From assembly GCF_002849225.1 (NCBI RefSeq), contig NZ_PKMC01000002.1, positions 1 through 64,000 on the forward strand: a stretch of 64,000 nt of DNA, written 5' to 3'. Below are positions 60,788-64,000 of the stretch, in pieces (the stretch's first letter is position 1; each line of letters starts with the position of its first letter). Origin of the DNA: Actinomyces sp. UMB0138 (GTDB lineage Bacteria; Bacillota; Negativicutes; Veillonellales; Veillonellaceae). The notes beneath the pieces are model-generated. The model saw only the letters and a program-made list of their open reading frames with translations, searched no databases and was not told the origin of the DNA. Position numbers and translations under genes: made by a program.

Positions 60788-61451
60788 ATCTCTTCACGGA
60801 GGACTTATTGTTAGCGTCCAAGCCTACCCGGGCGAACCTATGCGGAGCCCTGAAACCATGGCGCAAATAGCACGCGCTGCCGAGCAGGGCGGAGCTGTCG
60901 GAATACGCTGCCAAGGTTTAGCAGATATTTCAGCCATAAAAGACCGGGTAGAAATTCCGGTATTGGGAATCTGGAAAGAAGGCCATGAAGGTGTATTCAT
61001 CACTCCAACACTTCGACACGCCCGCGCATGTTCCATGGCTGGTGCCGACATAGTCGCACTTGACGCGACCAGACGCCCTCGACCCGACGGGCGCACTTAC
61101 GCGCAAACTGTTTCCGCTCTGCATGACGAAGGAATACTCGTAATGGCTGATTGTGGATCTATTGAAGACGCCCGCCAAGCGGCAGAATCCGAAACCGACA
61201 TGCTGTCCACCACACTAGCGGGATACACTGGTGAACGTATCAAGACAGATGGGCCAGATTTGGGGCTTCTCACCCAAATGGTTGCGGAGTTTCCGGATAT
61301 CCCCATCATTTGCGAAGGACGCGTTCACACTCCGGCTCAGGCAGGTGCTGTAATGAAAAAAGGTGCTTGGGCAGCCGTCGTGGGAACAGCAATTACACAT
61401 CCAACGACTATCACCAGCTGGTTTAGCCAGGCTATAAAAGACGCAGAATAA
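60771..61451 (+). CDS. nanE: N-acetylmannosamine-6-phosphate 2-epimerase
   Basis: A 226-residue TIM-barrel protein of NanE type. GGLIVSVQAYPGEPMRSPET, GGAVGIRCQGLADISAIK, GADIVALDATRRPRPDG, STTLAGYT and ICEGRVHTPAQAGAVMKKGA are all family motifs around the active-site Lys/Glu/Arg set. It converts ManNAc-6-phosphate to GlcNAc-6-phosphate. It overlaps nanK at its start and precedes nagB by nine bases. Confidence 0.93.
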   Translation: MNRVIESLHGGLIVSVQAYPGEPMRSPETMAQIARAAEQGGAVGIRCQGLADISAIKDRVEIPVLGIWKEGHEGVFITPTLRHARACSMAGADIVALDATRRPRPDGRTYAQTVSALHDEGILVMADCGSIEDARQAAESETDMLSTTLAGYTGERIKTDGPDLGLLTQMVAEFPDIPIICEGRVHTPAQAGAVMKKGAWAAVVGTAITHPTTITSWFSQAIKDAE

Positions 61452-61460
61452 GGAGCAACG

Positions 61461-62234
61461 ATGCGCATAGGCATTTTCAACACCACACTGGACGCGTGCG
61501 ACGCAGCCGCGCAGTTCATCATTAATAATTTCCCAAAGGGCGGAAACCTAGGCGTGGCCACCGGTTCCACCCCGCTCCCGTTGTACCTGCGTCTTCGTGC
61601 TGCTTATAATCGCGGCGAATTTGACCTTTCGGACGCGCAGGCATTCGCCCTCGACGAATACGTCGAAATTGGTTCCGAGGACCCGCAGCGCTATCGCAAC
61701 GTGCTCCGCTACGAACTAGTTGGCGACGACAAAACTGGTCTAAGCGAGGACGCTTTGCACACTCCCCTAGCAAATGGGGGCGACCCCGAGCAGGCTGCAG
61801 CCGCATACGAAAAGGACATCGCTGACGCGGGTGGCATTGACCTGCAGATCCTCGGGCTAGGGGCCAACGGTCACATTGGCTTCAACGAGCCCGGCGAACC
61901 CTTCACCTCACGCACCCACTCTGGCGCCCTTACCGAACAGACCCGCGCTGACAACGCCCGCTTCTTCGGCGACGAACCGGGCTCCGTGCCTACCCACTGC
62001 GTGACCCAGGGGCTCGGCACCATTATGGACGCCCGCGTGATCGTGCTGCTGGCCACCGGTCCTGCTAAAGCTGAGGCCGTGCACGCCCTGGTCGAGGGCG
62101 AAGTAAGCGAAAACTGCCCCGCCTCAATCCTGCAAAAGCACCCCAATGTGGTGTTGTTCCTAAACAACAATGCTGCGGCCAAGCTCGAAAATAAAGCCGA
62201 ATACAAACAAGCCTGGCGGGAGGACGCAAAGTAG
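61461..62234 (+). CDS. nagB: Glucosamine-6-phosphate deaminase
   Basis: A 257-residue protein with GVATGSTPLPLYLRLRAAY, FALDEYVEIG (catalytic Asp), LGLGANGHIGFNEPG (His/Glu) and NVVLFLNNNAAAKL. It turns glucosamine-6-phosphate into fructose-6-phosphate and ammonia, completing sialic-acid breakdown. A separate nagA deacetylase is needed but is not in the window. It has AAGGAG before the ATG. From here the CGCCCTCG word and G+C-rich codon choice return, unlike the preceding nan genes, which hints that nagB is native and the genes before it were inserted upstream. Confidence 0.93.
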   Translation: MRIGIFNTTLDACDAAAQFIINNFPKGGNLGVATGSTPLPLYLRLRAAYNRGEFDLSDAQAFALDEYVEIGSEDPQRYRNVLRYELVGDDKTGLSEDALHTPLANGGDPEQAAAAYEKDIADAGGIDLQILGLGANGHIGFNEPGEPFTSRTHSGALTEQTRADNARFFGDEPGSVPTHCVTQGLGTIMDARVIVLLATGPAKAEAVHALVEGEVSENCPASILQKHPNVVLFLNNNAAAKLENKAEYKQAWREDAK

Positions 62235-62263
62235 CCACCGCGCGGTGAAGTTTCGCGCATTTG

Positions 62264-62298
62264 GTCCCCCACCGTGCAAGTAATGCAAGGTGGGGGAC
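62264..62298 (+). terminator. Hairpin terminator of the nan operon
   Basis: A 10-base-pair stem, GTCCCCCACC with GGTGGGGGAC (62264-62273 with 62289-62298), begins 30 bases after the nagB stop. The loop contains a further TGCA/TGCA pairing. A separate perfect palindrome CACCGCGCGGTG lies just before it at 62236-62247. Confidence 0.75.
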
Positions 62299-62309
62299 AT
62301 TATTGGAGA

Positions 62310-63674
62310 GTGACACAAAAGCCAACCGCAGCCGAGCAGATAGACACTCGCCCACTTACGCGCAACCAGAAATCGCTGATTGGCCTAACTATCGCGGGTA
62401 ACATTTGCGAATTTTTCGACCTCTTTTTGATCGGCTTCGTTATCGCCTTGCTCATGCGGACGCCCGGGTGGGACCTCACCGGGCTACAGGCGGGTATTAT
62501 TGCTGCATCTTCGGGGGTGGGCACCGTCCTCGGGTCACTGGTGTGGGGACGCATGGCCGACCACTTTGGTCGTCGCCACGCATTCATGTGGTGCATCGTA
62601 GTAATGGTCGCTTTCACGGCAGCAACCCTGACGATTCAACCCGGACAGTGGCACCTGCTGAGCCTCTACCGCGTGGGCGTGTGCGTCGGCGTGGGCGGGC
62701 TCAACATCACCTCCTTACCGTTCGTGCAAGAATTCGTCCCCGCCCGCCAACGCGGCCTCCTTGCAGGACTAACATCGGTATTCATCCCGCTGGGACTATT
62801 CTTGGGGTCACTGGCAACAAAGCTGTTCGCCGAGCCTTTCGGCTGGAAGGGGCTCATTGCCCTCGGCTGCACCCCCATCGTGATTTTGCTGTGGGGATAC
62901 TCCGTACCCGAGTCGCCTCGCTTCCTGGCCACGCGAGGGAAGTACGACGCCGCCCGTGACGCGTACGCATGGGCAATGCAGATTCCCCATAAGCAAGTCG
63001 GAACAGTCGAAGTACCCCCGGCTAAAGAAAAGACTTCCTACGCGCTTATCGTGCGCAAATACCCGCGCGAGCTGGTCATCATCGCCGCCGCCTCTTTTTG
63101 CTTCCTGCTCGGCTGCTTCACCATCCAGTCATGGGGGCAGACTTTACTTGGTGAATCCTTCAATTTCGACACCGGCACCGTCGTGTACATGTTCATGGGC
63201 GTATCCGCAGTGGACCTGGCTGGCCGATTGTTGGGAGCGTGGATGTCGGATCGGATTGGGCGGCGACGCACCCTGCTGATCTGGGGATGGCTAGGCGGAA
63301 CCGGCTGCCTGATCGCTGCCTTCTCTGCGAAAGCCGCAGATTCCGGAATGGTGAGCACTCATGCTGCCGGACTGATTTTCTTCGGCGGCATCCTCCTTGC
63401 CATGACCTTCGGGGACGGCTCCTTCGGGTTCCTGAACGCTTTCGGGGCAGAGCAATTCCCCGCCGCCGCACGTTCCACGGGCGTGGGAATGACTTATGGC
63501 ATTGGTGCCACCGCTAAAATTATGGGCCCCTACTTGGTCGGATGGATGATCGGATCCAGCAAGCTAACCCCGCAGATCGTTTTCATCCCCTTCCTTCTCT
63601 TTGGCATCTTGCTGTTCGTTGGCGGATTCCTGTTCACCCGCGCCCGCGAAACAGCAGGCGTGGCGCTGGACTGA
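62310..63674 (+). CDS. MFS transporter of unknown substrate
   Basis: A 454-residue, 12-helix carrier. GNICEFFDLFLIGFVIALLM in helix 1, GRMADHFGRRHAFMWCI in the 2-3 loop, and VPESPRFLATRGKYDAARDA after helix 6 resemble the sugar/organic-acid porter clusters. The GTG at 62310 was preferred: an earlier GTG at 62274 and ATG at 62283 lie inside the loop of the nan terminator hairpin. GGAG just upstream of 62310 is too close to be an ideal ribosome-binding site, so the start is uncertain. It follows nagB but is separated by that terminator. A link to amino-sugar use is only positional. Confidence 0.78.
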   Translation: MTQKPTAAEQIDTRPLTRNQKSLIGLTIAGNICEFFDLFLIGFVIALLMRTPGWDLTGLQAGIIAASSGVGTVLGSLVWGRMADHFGRRHAFMWCIVVMVAFTAATLTIQPGQWHLLSLYRVGVCVGVGGLNITSLPFVQEFVPARQRGLLAGLTSVFIPLGLFLGSLATKLFAEPFGWKGLIALGCTPIVILLWGYSVPESPRFLATRGKYDAARDAYAWAMQIPHKQVGTVEVPPAKEKTSYALIVRKYPRELVIIAAASFCFLLGCFTIQSWGQTLLGESFNFDTGTVVYMFMGVSAVDLAGRLLGAWMSDRIGRRRTLLIWGWLGGTGCLIAAFSAKAADSGMVSTHAAGLIFFGGILLAMTFGDGSFGFLNAFGAEQFPAAARSTGVGMTYGIGATAKIMGPYLVGWMIGSSKLTPQIVFIPFLLFGILLFVGGFLFTRARETAGVALD

Positions 63675-63756
63675 CATTCAGCACCTAGAGGGCGTCGACC
63701 TCGGCAGGGACGGCCGGCGCGTCTAAGCCTTGGTAAAGCTAGGCAGCAACCGCCGA

Positions 63757-63780
63757 CGCGAAACCAGGGGAAGTTTCGCG
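63757..63780. terminator. Hairpin between convergent genes near the right edge
   Basis: CGCGAAAC (63757-63764) and GTTTCGCG (63773-63780) form a perfect 8-base-pair stem with an eight-base loop, between the MFS stop and the stop of the leftward regulator gene. Confidence 0.55.
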
Positions 63781-63851
63781 AGCCTAACCGACCCCCGTAG
63801 CCAAATAGTGGGCCGCCTTGCGACCCCCCAAAAAACAAGCCCGGAGGTTTC

Positions 63852-64000
63852 TACTTCTTTTCCGCAATACTCATACGGGAGCGCAGCGGCTGGTAGTGGT
63901 CTTCGACAGCGCGATTGTACGCCTGCACGTCCCCCTTCTCGATGGCTTCTAGCATCGCCCCATGGGCCCTTGCAGTGGCTACCAACCCGTCTAGATCTGC
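63852..64000 (-). CDS. Partial FadR-type GntR regulator (C-terminal end only)
   Basis: The last 49 codons of a leftward gene enter from the right edge and end at TAG (63852-63854). They read ADLDGLVATARAHGAMLEAI, then EKGDVQAYNRAVEDHYQPLR and SRMSIAEKK. This closely matches the end of the FadR-type regulator at 50740-51513 (ATAKAHGAMLQAIEDGD; RAVEDHYQPLRYRMS). It is therefore a paralogue of the presumed sialic-acid regulator, lying on the far side of the nan genes in the same direction. Codon choice is more G+C-rich than in the other copy. The N-terminus and DNA-binding domain lie outside the window. Confidence 0.85.

Overview
The window looks like the chromosome of a fermentative, host-associated actinobacterium, most likely a member of the Actinomycetaceae. 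The pointers are moderately high G+C, many GTG starts, starts with no visible ribosome-binding site, ROK/DeoR/IclR/FadR-type sugar regulators, a thioester/Cna-B adhesin with an LAXTG-type sorting signal, and a full sialic-acid scavenging locus. The species cannot be fixed from sequence alone. No rRNA, tRNA, CRISPR array, integrase or transposase was recognised.

Layout. 0.3-8.1 kb is a surface/accessory stretch: a zinc polyol dehydrogenase, a DUF4232 lipoprotein, a badly decayed cell-wall-anchored protein, a methyltransferase/cupin pair, a small secreted protein, and a 657-residue thioester adhesin with two almost identical 0.3-kb domain repeats. 8.2-11.6 kb is a self-regulated TetR/YhgE unit followed by a frameshifted membrane-protein gene. 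11.7-17.4 kb is a complete D-xylose locus (xylB divergent from xylA-transporter-ROK regulator). 17.5-22.4 kb holds an amidohydrolase and an FdhF/YdeP-type molybdoenzyme with its sulfur carrier FdhD. 22.4-28.3 kb is a leftward polyol locus (hydroxyacid dehydrogenase, ACMSD-like amidohydrolase, mannitol/arabinitol-type dehydrogenase, polyol transporter, DeoR regulator) whose likely product, a ketose, could feed XylB.

28.4-31.3 kb is an accessory pocket. A MazF/PemK-like protein is followed by a small array in which a secreted protein's C-terminal end plus a small membrane protein have been tandemly duplicated. The arrangement resembles a toxin tip with its immunity gene, and it is partly decayed by two in-frame amber codons. 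31.4-39.3 kb is one rightward operon: acyl-CoA dehydrogenase, NCS1 permease, CaiB-type CoA-transferase, FixABCX, and an IclR regulator. Together these predict uptake, CoA activation and electron-bifurcating reduction of an unidentified unsaturated acid. 39.4-50.7 kb is mostly housekeeping: PutA, PutP, alanine dehydrogenase, UppP, an M20 amidohydrolase, a membrane-anchored HNH nuclease, an SRAP protein and a TRIC channel.

50.7-62.2 kb is the sialic-acid locus. A FadR-type regulator and two sialidases (one secreted, one with no signal peptide) diverge from nanT-DUF4862-nanA-nanK-nanE-nagB. Matching operator-like sites lie at both divergent promoters. The core of the locus (about 51-61 kb) lacks the CGAGGGCG word that is scattered over the rest of the window, which suggests a separate origin. 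An MFS transporter and the 3' end of a second, paralogous FadR-type regulator close the window.
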